Shown here: positions 8,101-16,534 of the stretch, in pieces
Numbering within the stretch: position 1 is the first letter of the stretch
How the letters are laid out: the number at the start of each line of letters is the position of its first letter
Assembly (NCBI RefSeq): GCF_026898135.2
Contig: NZ_CP114035.2
Location: 1,901,501 to 1,965,500 of the forward strand
Source of the DNA: Pseudomonas fortuita
GTDB lineage: Bacteria; Pseudomonadota; Gammaproteobacteria; Pseudomonadales; Pseudomonadaceae
Direction of reading: 5' to 3'
Length of the DNA: 64,000 bases
Made by a program: the position numbers and the translations under genes
Notes under the pieces: model-generated
What the model saw: only the letters and a program-made list of their open reading frames with translations
What the model was told of the DNA's origin: nothing
Database searches by the model: none

Positions 8101-10891
8101 GCAGATCGGTGCCGCTTTGGGCGTGGGTGGGCTGTCAGCGCAAACGAGCGGTCTTTTAGGCGGTTCGGCCGGAGGGGGAGGGCTGAGCCTGTCCAACCTT
8201 TGGTCGGTGGGAAAGGGTGCCTACAGTGCGCTGACATCTGGATTCGGTTCAGCTATCTCTGCCGGCTGGAGTGCGGGCGAGGGCTTCCTTGGTGGTCTGC
8301 AGGGCGCGATAAGTGGTGGCTACGGCTTCCTCAGCGACGGAATCACCAGTCTTTTTAGTGGCGCTGGAACGGCTGCGGGGGCCGGCAACGTTGGTTTTGG
8401 CTTGGGCCAGTCGCTGGTTTCCGGTGGTGTGGGTTCAAGTGGGGCCGCAGCTGGATCAGGTGCGACCTACGCCGCCGGTGCGGGTGGTGCCACTGCCCTT
8501 GACGGAACGCTAGCGGGTATCGGGGGCGCGCTGTATGGCTACGGTCAGTCCGGTCTGAAGGGCGCCGCCACAGGGGCAGCAGGTAGCGTGGGCGGCTATT
8601 ACCTCGGTTCGGCTATCGGTTCGATTGTGCCAGGCCTTGGCACCTTGATCGGCGGCGTCATTGGCTCGGCCTTGGGCGGCTTCCTGGGAGGATCTCTGTT
8701 CGGTGGTAGCTGGCAAACCAAGGACACCGGCCTTGCGTTGGGGGTTACGGGCGGCGAGTTCACTGGGCAGCAGTACGAGTATCAGAAGAAGAAGGGCGGC
8801 CTGTTCGGGAAGAACAAGAAGCGCACCCGTTATTCGGACCTCGACCCTGAAGTCGCATCAGCCCTGCAGGCGACCTATGACGCCACGGAGGAGTCGGTGG
8901 TCGATCTGCTTGGACGCATCGGTGTCTCCGTTGGGGATGGGGCGTTCGCAGGGCTCAACATCGCCAAGCAGCAGATCTCGACCAAGGGCAAGTCCGAAGC
9001 AGAGATCCAGGAGGAGATCGCCAAGCTGTTCAGCGGGTTCGCTGACCAGATGATCACCTTTATCGACCAGGGCGTCGGCGGTTTCGGCTACAGCTTCGCC
9101 GAGCTGGGGGAGCGCATCGCAGTTTTCGAGAGCTTCAACAAGTCGCTGGGGCTCATTGACGTAACGATGTTGGGGCTGTCCGCGCAGTCTATGGAGCTGG
9201 CCAACGCCATGGTGGCGGCAGCTGGCGGGTTGGAGGCCTACAGCCAAAACCTGAACACGTACTTCGGTGCGTTTTTCAGCGAATCGGAAAGGGCGGACAA
9301 GACGCTCGAGGCGGTGCAGCAGCAGTTCAAGGACATGAACGTCGCCTTGCCGGAGACCCGCGAGGGCTACCGGAAGGTCATCGAAGCGCTTGACCTTACC
9401 ACCGAGACCGGTCAACAGATGTACTTGACCTTGATCGGAGCTGCCGGGGCTGCGGCGGAGGCATACGACATCCTTGAGGCCAGGGCGAACGCGGCGGCGC
9501 AGGCGTTCAGCGACAGCCTGGGTAACTACCTCGGCTCGTTCTTCAGTGAGGCAGAGAAAGCCGACACCGCTTTGGAGTTGGTGCGACAACAGTTCAAGGA
9601 CATGAACGTCACGCTGCCGGAAACCCGGGAGGGTTACCGCAAGGTTGTGGAAGCACTCGACCTCACCACAGAAACCGGTCATCAGATGTATCTGACGTTA
9701 ATCGGTGCTGCCGGTGCGGCGTCTCAGGCCTATGACATTCTCGAGGCCCAGTCGCAAGCTGCTCGGGACCAGGTGGCAACAGCAGTGAATGCCGCCTTGG
9801 GATCGGTTCAGCGGGCGGTCAACGCTCAAAAAGCCGCGATCACCGAGGCATACAACGCTCAGATTGCCTCGCTGAACGATATGTCACAGACGGCACAGCA
9901 AAGTGTCAGCGATTTGACCTCTGTTGGTAACAGCCTGAGCGGTGCCCTGAAGTCACTGCGCGGTGATTCTGACGCTGCTGTGCAAATGCTTCGTGCCCAG
10001 GCCATGGCAACGTTGGACAACGCCTTGGCTGCGGTGCGGGCCGGCAAATCCCTTTCCAGCATCACCGGGCTTGAGGATGCGCTGAATGTCGTCAGCCAGA
10101 ACACCACAGATGCATATGCATCCCTTGAGGCATACAGCCGGGACCAGGGCCGCACGGCTAACATCGTCAGCCAGCTGGAATCTGCAAATGGCAAGCAACT
10201 GACCGCTGCCGAGAAGTCCGTGCAGAGCTTGCAAACGAGGATCGAGCAGGCCAAGAAGTCCTATGACCTGCAGATTGCGCAGTACGACGCACAGCTTAGC
10301 TTGGCGCAAGCGCAGATCGACGCATTGAACGGTGTGGACAATTCGGTCGTGTCGGTAGCCGCTGCTGTCGATAGCCTCAGTCAGGCCGTAATGGCTGCAC
10401 TGGCGGTGCAAAATGCTGGAGCTGCTCAGCAGAACACCTACGACAACAACGCTGCAATTGTGCGGGCTGTTTATCGCTCGGTGCTCGGCCGAGAGGCAGA
10501 AGCAGGGGGGCTTGAAAACTGGACCAAGCTCTTGGCCGGTGGCTCGCTGACATATGACCAGCTCGTCCAGGCCATTGCCACATCAGGCAAGGCCAATGGT
10601 GAAACCATCAAAATCCCCGGATTCGCCAGTGGCGGCAGTTTCGGCGGTGGTCTGCGCCTGGTTGGCGAGCGCGGGCCTGAGCTGGAGGTAACCGGGCCGA
10701 GCCGGATTTACAGTGCCAATCAGACCGCAGCCATGCTCGCCGGTGGTTCGGGTGATGTCACCGCTGCTGAGGTGCGTGAGCTGCGGGTTGAACTCAGATC
10801 GGCCCTGTTCGCCATTGCGAAGAACACCCTGAAAGCGGCGAAGAACACTGATCTTCTGCCGCAGAAACTAGAACAGGAGCTGCATCCGTGA
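5120..10891 (+). CDS. Tail tape measure protein
   Basis: At 1923 residues this is the longest gene in the window. It sets tail length and helps eject DNA. Visible parts: an alanine-rich N-terminal helical half with long coiled coils; hydrophobic stretches near residues 70-90 (SVASAAAVAGLVAI) and 470-495 (GLLGGPAGIASLAVGAGIAFL); a glycine-rich hydrophobic zone near residues 1010-1200; two tandem copies of an 89-residue repeat at about residues 1378-1555 (DNA 9251-9784); and, near residue 1779, a DUF4214-like stretch (VYRSVLGREAEAGGLENW). A VGERGPELEV phrase near the C terminus is common in tape measures. ATG at 5120 follows a GGGGGGA run. The stop overlaps the next gene by 4 bases. Confidence 0.92.
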   Translation: MADGDIQGLLVRIEATTAQLRQEMARGESAVATAAGKIDGNLGRIDGAFDRTEQNATSLQAAISRAFTGVSVASAAAVAGLVAITNRTTEYAQEVKNLAALSNTSVDDFQRLAAGAKTVGIEQDKLSDIYKDMNDRVGEFIARGGGEMADFFNEIAPQVGVTAEMFAKLSGPQALQLYYSSLEKAGLSQQSMTTYMEAVADEATGLIPLLRNNGQGFREFGEQAEKAGRVLSQLEIDRLVEVRQSIVNLQGAFDGASRQLVTGMLPGMEGLADLFDRLSGGGAAEALGQAIGFLAENVNILVAAVGVKASASFLAYSQQVLASTKATLGEALGAKGAAAAKLAQAEASATAAAAYATEMSARTANARSTEAEAIAKVRSLQASREQLAYSAALAKGASEEARYAAALAAMDLELAAAKKAAATASRQLGGALAGESVAMAKDAAATRSATAAKEAYAKVSSLAARAGSGLLGLLGGPAGIASLAVGAGIAFLTMRDSTDDATQSMLDMQQPLDKVAEKFKQLTRDQQAAEQVATSKKQVEAIREQAAAYEEFLGLLRQQFGSDLFLRLKSDIDAAYESGVPLVDIIADLQSRFRIPKDVTDSWVEQAGKVSTAAEKTALLTQVLNTLTGALQQNTTATAENNAAKGGMSATEDTYLQALQKRNAALADGNSETKKATRWLSEQKNVTEEGRKAIMEEAAAADKQREAKDAATKAAQAASSAGKEAATETKNQAKALADLQAQSKIAVESAQGLTAAYLAGTDKSREFSIQQKTEQALLRAGAGARKEVEAAIRGQADAEDRLSVAKSAFDLAEETEQLLAQARATLQGAAALEAYNLQKALQVALIGKNIAAGSKEYDQLLAATKAQQAAVKVAKQAADAGSIMDRLYPEKKLLREYTEAQEALNKAMELAPDKASEYQDALRLLGLEYEQNRNAATAWGKFTEGAVDRVDDAFASAWKNIGDGFDGFATSLKEGFKQLLAELAHMAITKPIVMQIGAALGVGGLSAQTSGLLGGSAGGGGLSLSNLWSVGKGAYSALTSGFGSAISAGWSAGEGFLGGLQGAISGGYGFLSDGITSLFSGAGTAAGAGNVGFGLGQSLVSGGVGSSGAAAGSGATYAAGAGGATALDGTLAGIGGALYGYGQSGLKGAATGAAGSVGGYYLGSAIGSIVPGLGTLIGGVIGSALGGFLGGSLFGGSWQTKDTGLALGVTGGEFTGQQYEYQKKKGGLFGKNKKRTRYSDLDPEVASALQATYDATEESVVDLLGRIGVSVGDGAFAGLNIAKQQISTKGKSEAEIQEEIAKLFSGFADQMITFIDQGVGGFGYSFAELGERIAVFESFNKSLGLIDVTMLGLSAQSMELANAMVAAAGGLEAYSQNLNTYFGAFFSESERADKTLEAVQQQFKDMNVALPETREGYRKVIEALDLTTETGQQMYLTLIGAAGAAAEAYDILEARANAAAQAFSDSLGNYLGSFFSEAEKADTALELVRQQFKDMNVTLPETREGYRKVVEALDLTTETGHQMYLTLIGAAGAASQAYDILEAQSQAARDQVATAVNAALGSVQRAVNAQKAAITEAYNAQIASLNDMSQTAQQSVSDLTSVGNSLSGALKSLRGDSDAAVQMLRAQAMATLDNALAAVRAGKSLSSITGLEDALNVVSQNTTDAYASLEAYSRDQGRTANIVSQLESANGKQLTAAEKSVQSLQTRIEQAKKSYDLQIAQYDAQLSLAQAQIDALNGVDNSVVSVAAAVDSLSQAVMAALAVQNAGAAQQNTYDNNAAIVRAVYRSVLGREAEAGGLENWTKLLAGGSLTYDQLVQAIATSGKANGETIKIPGFASGGSFGGGLRLVGERGPELEVTGPSRIYSANQTAAMLAGGSGDVTAAEVRELRVELRSALFAIAKNTLKAAKNTDLLPQKLEQELHP
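9251..9784 (+). repeat. Two tandem 267-bp repeats inside the tape measure gene
   Basis: Copies at 9251-9517 and 9518-9784 encode nearly the same 89 residues. Both contain QQFKDMNV.LPETREGYRKV and TETG.QMYLTLIGAAGAA. A degenerate trace of the repeat end (AAAGGLEAYSQ) precedes copy 1. The exact in-frame unit suggests duplication that lengthened the tape. Confidence 0.85.
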
Positions 10892-11859
10892 GGATCATTG
10901 AACCCGTCGAGATCGCCCCGGGCATGGCTGTGATGGAGGCGTTTCTGGTCGAGCCCAACGCTGAGCCCTTGGTGGTTCAGGTCGGGCAGGCTTTTCAGGT
11001 GGCATCGCTGCTGACCAACGTTCCTGAAGCGGATTACGACGTTTGGGTTTCGAGCAAGGATTACGCGATCGGCGATCGGGTAATGCTCGAGCATCGGACC
11101 TACGAAGCACTCGTAGCCAACAACAATAAGGCCCCTTCTGGGACGGCAACGGACCCGCCAACCTGGTTGGATCTTGGGCCGACAAACCGATGGCGGATGT
11201 TCGATGACAAGATTGGGACGGTCACCACCAACCCTGAAAGCATCTCACTGACCATCGCTCCGGGGCGGGCGGTCGATTCTCTGGCCTTCTTTGGGCTTGA
11301 CGCGGCCTCGATATACGTCCGGGTTGTCGACCCCTACCAAGGCATTGTCTACGAATCGAGCGTTTCGCCGGTCTCCACGGACGGCATAAACGACTGGTAT
11401 GAGTACTTCTTTGCCCCGGTCGAGGTGAACGAGGATTTCGTGCTGCTGGATGTGCCGGTCGGCAGTTACGGCTCCATCGAGATCAAAGTGGCCAAGCCTG
11501 CCGGGATAGCCAAGGTCGGGGCCCTCATCTTGGGCAAAGCCGCTGTTCTTGGCGAGGCTCTTTATGGGACGTCGGTGGGCATCACTGACTACAGCCGCAA
11601 GGATCGGGATGACTTTGGCAACACCGTCATCGTTGAGCGCGATTACTCCAAGCGTGCTGATTTCGACGTGATGGTCCCGACCAGCATGGTTTCGCAGGTG
11701 CAGCGCTTGCTCAGCAAGCACCGGGCTAGGCCGCTGGTTTGGATCGGCGAAGCCAGTTTTCAATCCACCATCCTGTACGGCTACTACAAGGAATTCAACC
11801 TGGTGATCAGCGGGCCGACGGCGTCGGACTGCTCCATTTCTGTCGAAGGACTCATCTGA
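10888..11859 (+). CDS. Tail-tip protein with a carbohydrate-binding-like segment
   Basis: A 323-residue protein starting with GTG at 10888, overlapping the tape measure stop (GTGA). Residues about 45-90 (YDVWVSSKDYAIGDRVMLEHRTYEALVANNN) resemble the short carbohydrate-binding modules of chitinase type, with an aromatic-rich YEAL.A.N.K pattern and PPTWLDLG. The C-terminal half is beta-rich. Position after the tape measure fits a distal-tail or tail-tip protein of lambda-like phages, where such modules contact the host surface. The exact homologue is not recognised. Confidence 0.7.
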   Translation: MRIIEPVEIAPGMAVMEAFLVEPNAEPLVVQVGQAFQVASLLTNVPEADYDVWVSSKDYAIGDRVMLEHRTYEALVANNNKAPSGTATDPPTWLDLGPTNRWRMFDDKIGTVTTNPESISLTIAPGRAVDSLAFFGLDAASIYVRVVDPYQGIVYESSVSPVSTDGINDWYEYFFAPVEVNEDFVLLDVPVGSYGSIEIKVAKPAGIAKVGALILGKAAVLGEALYGTSVGITDYSRKDRDDFGNTVIVERDYSKRADFDVMVPTSMVSQVQRLLSKHRARPLVWIGEASFQSTILYGYYKEFNLVISGPTASDCSISVEGLI

Positions 11860-12587
11860 TGGCTACACCTACGATCACGCCGTTGCCGGAGGCGCCCAGC
11901 CGGCAGAACTCTGCCGGCACCTTTGCCACACAGGCGGACAATTTCATGGCGGCCCTGCCTCAGTTCGGTGACGAAATGAACCGGGCTATCGACTATGTCG
12001 GGGATCAGGCAGGGGCTGCGGCTGAAAGTGCTCAGAGGGCAACGACCAACGGTGCGGCTCAGGTTGAGCTGGCGGCTCAGAAATCAACCTCAGCGTCGCA
12101 GAGTGCTCAGGCGGCGGCCCAGCAGGCCTCTACGTCGAAAACCCATGCAGACAACAGCAAGGCCTATCGTGATACCGCTCAGGCCGCCGCAGCGGCTGCC
12201 CAGTCTGCGGCTGGTTTACCCGCGCTCGCGGGCAAGGGCGGGCTCCCCCTGGTAGTTAAGCAGGACGAGTCTGGAGTGGATTACTCCGGGAGCCTGAGGC
12301 GGTACGATCTGGACCTGGCTGCGACCAACTCGACGTTGAATCTCGAGGCCAGTCAGGTGTTCAGGGTGGACGCAGCCGTCCCTCGAACCTTGGCCTTCAC
12401 TGGTACGCCTGCGGCCACTCGGGCGATGACTGTGGTGATACACATCACCGGCAAATCCAACATTACCTGGCCGGCAGGCATTCAATGGAACAACAACCAG
12501 ATTCCAGTACTGGGGAATGCCTGGACCACTGTGATTCTGATCTGGGTCGGCGAAGGCTGGGTCGGATCGGTGGGGGCGCGCGCATGA
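11859..12587 (+). CDS. Tail fibre-like protein with Ala-rich coiled coil
   Basis: This 242-residue protein begins MATPTITPLPEAPSRQNSAGTFATQADNF, an N-terminal anchor pattern common in Pseudomonas phage tail proteins. A heptad-like Ala/Gln/Ser-rich rod follows (residues about 50-110). The C-terminal 110 residues are beta-rich (TRAMTVVIHITGKSNITWP) and end in an aromatic statement WVGEGWVGSVGARA. The ATG overlaps the previous stop (TGATG) and its own stop overlaps the next start (ATGA), so the three tail-tip genes are translationally coupled. It is probably a short fibre or fibre-attachment protein. Confidence 0.7.
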   Translation: MATPTITPLPEAPSRQNSAGTFATQADNFMAALPQFGDEMNRAIDYVGDQAGAAAESAQRATTNGAAQVELAAQKSTSASQSAQAAAQQASTSKTHADNSKAYRDTAQAAAAAAQSAAGLPALAGKGGLPLVVKQDESGVDYSGSLRRYDLDLAATNSTLNLEASQVFRVDAAVPRTLAFTGTPAATRAMTVVIHITGKSNITWPAGIQWNNNQIPVLGNAWTTVILIWVGEGWVGSVGARA

Positions 12588-13204
12588 TCGAAGCTGCATT
12601 GATGGGGGGAGCACTGCCAGGCCCCTGGTCAAATTGGGAGTTCGTCGGCTCGGCCAGCTTACTGGCCAGCGGTCTGCTCCCCGTGGCGGCCGCCATGCCC
12701 GAAGGAGTCGAGGTGGGTGATCTGGTTGTGGCCCTGATGTCGCCGCTGAGCGAGGGGGTTGGAACGAGGATGTCCGCTCCAGGTTGGCAGCATCTGTCTT
12801 CAGGCGGGCAGGATTATGTGTGCGCAGCCCGTTACACCCCGGATCTCGCGTCGCCCGTGTACGTGCGATCGGCTTCCAACTCGATCTTCATCACTGTGCT
12901 GGCATTTCGTGCTCAAGGCTGGTCAACGATCAAGCTTGAGGCTCATGTATCGCCTGCAGCGCCTTTGAGCGTGACGACCAGCATGCAGAACGAACTTCTG
13001 TTGTGCATCGGCGTGACGCCGAAGACGACCCGTGGCTGGGAAGTCCATATGAATGGAGCAGAGCCTGTAGAGCGGGTTCGACGAAGCAACGCTCCTGCGA
13101 TGCAGGTGTACTCCGCCAATATCGACTTCCCCCATCTGGTGTCGGGCATTTCAGTCGACGCCCTATCAGGGGACGAGCGAAACCTGATTCTCACAGTGTC
13201 CTGA
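12584..13204 (+). CDS. Phage tail protein, unknown family
   Basis: A 206-residue protein starting MIEAALMGGALPGPWSNW. The text SASLLASGLLPVAAAMPEGVEVGDLVVALMS and the strands FITVLAFRAQGWSTIK suggest a beta-sandwich. It overlaps the preceding gene by 4 bases and is followed by a terminator. Similar proteins occur between fibre genes in Pseudomonas siphophages; the role (fibre tip, receptor contact or structural decoration) cannot be decided from sequence alone. Confidence 0.62.
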   Translation: MIEAALMGGALPGPWSNWEFVGSASLLASGLLPVAAAMPEGVEVGDLVVALMSPLSEGVGTRMSAPGWQHLSSGGQDYVCAARYTPDLASPVYVRSASNSIFITVLAFRAQGWSTIKLEAHVSPAAPLSVTTSMQNELLLCIGVTPKTTRGWEVHMNGAEPVERVRRSNAPAMQVYSANIDFPHLVSGISVDALSGDERNLILTVS

Positions 13205-13221
13205 CAAGACAATTCATCCAG

Positions 13222-13244
13222 AACCGCCAGAAGGCGGTTTTTTT
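13222..13244 (+). terminator. Intrinsic terminator between tail modules
   Basis: The stem AACCGCC / GGCGGTT with an AGAA-type loop is followed by seven T residues. It ends 17 bases before the large tail-fibre gene. Confidence 0.8.
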
Positions 13245-13261
13245 GTGCCCGGAGAAATCCC

Positions 13262-15694
13262 ATGCCTTTCAATAGTGCCCATACAGGGGCTGAGATCGAC
13301 GCAGCAGTACAGATGATGGGGCAAATCCAAGAGGCCCGAGACTCCACCAAAGACGACCTGGTAGAGGTGAGGTCCCTGGCTGCTCAGGTGGATGCCAACG
13401 CCGCCCAGGTTGGAACTCAATCGGCATCCGTGGCTGCCAAATCGGAGCTGGTCGCTGTTAGCGCTCTGGCGGTTGAGCAAGCGCGTGAGCAAGTCGCCGC
13501 CGATAGCGCAGTTGCTGAAGGCGCCAAGGATTCCGCTGCTGCCTCTGCGGAGTTTGCTGAGGCCAGTCGGGTGTCGGCCAATGCAAGTCAGCAAGCGGCC
13601 TCTCAAAGCCAGATCGCTGCCGGTATCTCGGAGCAGGTCACCGCCGAGCATGCCGAGACTGTCAGCGTTCTGGCCCAACAGGTGGCAGATAAAACGTCTT
13701 TGGCAAGTACCAGTGCAGAAGCAGCTGCGAGTAGCGCCCAGCTCGCGGTCGAAGTCGTTGATGGGTTTGGCAACCGATACTTTGCGACCTACGCCCTCAT
13801 GGTAGCAGTGAAGCCGAAGCATGATGGCACGCTCGCCTGGGTGCAAAATGATCCCACCAAAGCGCTGAATGGCTTCTATCGGTGGTTTGCGGCAGAGCAG
13901 GCCTGGGTCAAGCCATCTCGGCAGATGGCTCTGGATACCGATATCGACATGCTGCGTATGTTGGTCAGCCGAAAGAATCGCCCGCGCGGCAAGATCAGCG
14001 GCGATGCCCCGCTGATCTTCGGAGCGGGGGAGGCTCAGGTGTTATTCGGAGTACACCAGAAACTACCGCGTGGCCCTTCAGAGAGCCAAGGTACGGTGCC
14101 GATGCTTGGGAAAACGCCCATTGTTCCTATGCTCTCGCTGGTGCGGCCAAGAAGCCGAAACTACGACTCTGACGTGGTGCTGGTTTCTGGCAACTCGGTG
14201 ATGCTGGAGTCGCGTGCATCGGTCACCCCGGAAGCTCCCGTCATAACCTATGACGCCAAGCTGATCGATGAGCAGGGTCAGAAGCCTGCACCTAAGCGAT
14301 ACGCTGCTATCAGTGCCGGCCAGGTATGGTCCTATGGCCCGGACGGTGCCAAGCAGGTCACACAGGATGGCGAGTGGTTCGCTGCGCAGTGCGTCGACTT
14401 CGACGTTATCAGGGCGCTCAAGCTGACCAGCGGCGGGCTGGTGCCCTATACCATCACTCAAGATGGTCGAATCTTCCGCGATGGCAAGGTGCTGATCCAC
14501 AAGCTGTCCACCGGCCAGAGTCTTGCCCTTGGCTCTCGTGGGATTTTTCCCGACCCTAACGGCGAGTATGTCATCAACGGCATACGCGGAAACTTGTTCT
14601 CTCCCCTGGCGCCGCCGGGCTACGCCGACAAGCTGTGGACGCTCAGCGGCGGTCCTCGTCCAGCCGCATGGGAAGGGACTACGGCATTTGAGCCGGTACG
14701 CGAGTACGTGGCTGGGGTTACCGCAGAAACACCCGCAACCTCCTACATGCTGGCAATGCGAAAATGGCACGAACGGATGACATCGGTGGCCCCGCAGATG
14801 CTGTACAGCGTGTCAGCGCTGGGCGGTACCCCATACGCCGGGGTGAAGAAGGGCACCAAGACCTACACCGATGCGATGTCGCAAATTACGACCGCCAAAG
14901 CCATCGCTACTGCGATGGGCCTTGACTATGTGGTGCCGAGCATCTCGATCGTGCACGGAGAAAGCCAGCGCGACACCACCCAGGCTGAGTACGTGGCGAT
15001 GCTGGGCGAGTGGATCAGCGACTACCGCGCAGACATCGTCGCGATCACGGCGCAGGCGGTGCCTCCGGTTGCGTTTATCTCGCAGATGCTGACCGGTGAA
15101 ACCGGAACTATCCCTGCGATTCCATTAGCGCAACTGCAGGCCCATAACGAAAACCCATACGTTGTGATGGTCGGGCCGAAGTATGCCTACCCCTACTTCG
15201 ACACCTACCACATGCAAGGACCCGGTTACATGAAGATGGGTGAGTTGGAAGCCCGCGCCGAGCGACTGACCCAGATCAGCGGCAAGTGGCAGCCACTCAA
15301 GGTCATTTCGGCAGCCGTGTCGGGGGCAACGATCACGCTGCAGCTGAACAATCTCCCCAACGGCAATGCGGGCACGTCCGGCCCCATTGGGAATCTGGCG
15401 ATCGACACGACCATCGTTAGTGACCCTGGCAACTACGGGTTCCAGCTGTCGGCCGGCACCATCGCCGCCGTGGCTCTTGGTCGTGACGGCGTTTCAATCG
15501 TGATCACCGCGACTGCAGCCATTGCCGCCGGCGCCGTCCTGACTTACGCCCTGCAGCCAACGCTGGGGTCGCCGCAAACCGGCAACGGGCGACGTGGCTG
15601 CATCCGTGACAACGATCATCGCGACTTCTCGCGCTATGACATGAAGCCGCTCTACAACTGGCTTTGCGCTTTCTCGACCGCTTTGGAGATTTGA
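13262..15694 (+). CDS. Tail fibre with SGNH esterase-like domain
   Basis: This 810-residue protein starts MPFNSAHTGAEIDAAV. Residues to about 165 are an Ala/Ser/Gln-rich coiled-coil rod. A beta-rich middle follows, then a domain with SGNH/GDSL-hydrolase marks: TGQSLALGSRG with Ser420 as candidate nucleophile, HGESQRD (near residue 567), and FDTYHMQGPGY, where Asp647 and His650 form the DxxH of block V. Such domains on tail fibres remove acetyl groups from surface polysaccharide. The C-terminal 150 residues are beta-rich. Position after a terminator and before the lysis genes suits the main receptor-binding fibre. The enzyme activity is inferred from motifs. Confidence 0.82.
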   Translation: MPFNSAHTGAEIDAAVQMMGQIQEARDSTKDDLVEVRSLAAQVDANAAQVGTQSASVAAKSELVAVSALAVEQAREQVAADSAVAEGAKDSAAASAEFAEASRVSANASQQAASQSQIAAGISEQVTAEHAETVSVLAQQVADKTSLASTSAEAAASSAQLAVEVVDGFGNRYFATYALMVAVKPKHDGTLAWVQNDPTKALNGFYRWFAAEQAWVKPSRQMALDTDIDMLRMLVSRKNRPRGKISGDAPLIFGAGEAQVLFGVHQKLPRGPSESQGTVPMLGKTPIVPMLSLVRPRSRNYDSDVVLVSGNSVMLESRASVTPEAPVITYDAKLIDEQGQKPAPKRYAAISAGQVWSYGPDGAKQVTQDGEWFAAQCVDFDVIRALKLTSGGLVPYTITQDGRIFRDGKVLIHKLSTGQSLALGSRGIFPDPNGEYVINGIRGNLFSPLAPPGYADKLWTLSGGPRPAAWEGTTAFEPVREYVAGVTAETPATSYMLAMRKWHERMTSVAPQMLYSVSALGGTPYAGVKKGTKTYTDAMSQITTAKAIATAMGLDYVVPSISIVHGESQRDTTQAEYVAMLGEWISDYRADIVAITAQAVPPVAFISQMLTGETGTIPAIPLAQLQAHNENPYVVMVGPKYAYPYFDTYHMQGPGYMKMGELEARAERLTQISGKWQPLKVISAAVSGATITLQLNNLPNGNAGTSGPIGNLAIDTTIVSDPGNYGFQLSAGTIAAVALGRDGVSIVITATAAIAAGAVLTYALQPTLGSPQTGNGRRGCIRDNDHRDFSRYDMKPLYNWLCAFSTALEI

Positions 15695-15698
15695 AAAT

Positions 15699-16478
15699 AT
15701 GGCTCGTTCGATTCTGATTTTCCCCGGCTCCGCCTCGGTTCCAGGCATGCCAAAACTCGACGTGTCTGAGGCCGAAATTGCCGTTTCCAATATTCAGGGG
15801 CTCAAGCACTGGCCGGGTCTGTTCGACTGGGACGTTTCCAAGGGTGTAGTGCGTGACCGAGTGACAGATGCAACCATTCCAAGCTACGGGGTATCGCAGC
15901 CTGGGGCGCACTTCGTCAACATGGTCAACGGTAAGAAGGGCTACAAAATCACAGCCCTGGCTCAGGCCCTGAACATGCCAGGGTTTGATACTGACGGCTC
16001 ATTTACTGTTGGCGGCGTATTCGATCTGCACGCCTCATTCGGCAGCATCAGCGAGGCGGCTGCAAACACCTCGGTACCTGCGCCATGGGGCCTTTACTCC
16101 AATTCCAGCGGTACCGGGCTCGTCTCTGTGTACTTCGGCACCATTGCCGTAGCAGAAACTGTTTCTGCAACCTGGCCAACACGGCTTGCCGCCGACAGGC
16201 TCACTGTTATCGTCATCGTCTTTGATCGGGTCGCAGGCAAAATCAGCATCCGCTACAACGGCACCGAGGTTTGGTCGTATACCAACAACCTGGTCAAGAC
16301 CATCAAGCTGCTGAAGGAGCTGACCATGGGCGCGGTGCGAGTGGCTGGTACCGGGCGCGACGTAGTTCCGCGTGCGTTCACAACCAACGCATTCGCGGCG
16401 TTCGAGTACAAGGCCTTGGAGGGTGGAGACCTCACGGCGTTTGAAAACATGCTCTTCGAGGCTGCGGCAGCAGCGTGA
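15699..16478 (+). CDS. Fibre-tip / lectin-like phage protein
   Basis: This 259-residue protein lies 4 bases after the fibre gene stop. It starts MARSILIFPGSASVPGMP and is rich in short beta strands. The part from about residue 90 to 200 (GSFTVGGVFDLHASF, LTVIVIVFDRVAGKISIRYNGTEVW) looks like a concanavalin/laminin-G-type jelly roll as used for glycan contact, which is inference from pattern only. It probably works with the upstream fibre, either as a tip or as a second binding protein. Confidence 0.6.
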   Translation: MARSILIFPGSASVPGMPKLDVSEAEIAVSNIQGLKHWPGLFDWDVSKGVVRDRVTDATIPSYGVSQPGAHFVNMVNGKKGYKITALAQALNMPGFDTDGSFTVGGVFDLHASFGSISEAAANTSVPAPWGLYSNSSGTGLVSVYFGTIAVAETVSATWPTRLAADRLTVIVIVFDRVAGKISIRYNGTEVWSYTNNLVKTIKLLKELTMGAVRVAGTGRDVVPRAFTTNAFAAFEYKALEGGDLTAFENMLFEAAAAA

Positions 16479-16492
16479 TCATTCCTGTAGAC

Positions 16493-16516
16493 AGCCCGCC
16501 CAGTGCGGGCTTTTTT
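16493..16516 (+). terminator. Intrinsic terminator before the lysis genes
   Basis: Stem AGCCCGC / GCGGGCT with a 5-base loop and six T residues. It separates the fibre module from the endolysin gene at 16535. Confidence 0.8.
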
Positions 16517-16534
16517 GTGCCTGGAGAAGACTAA

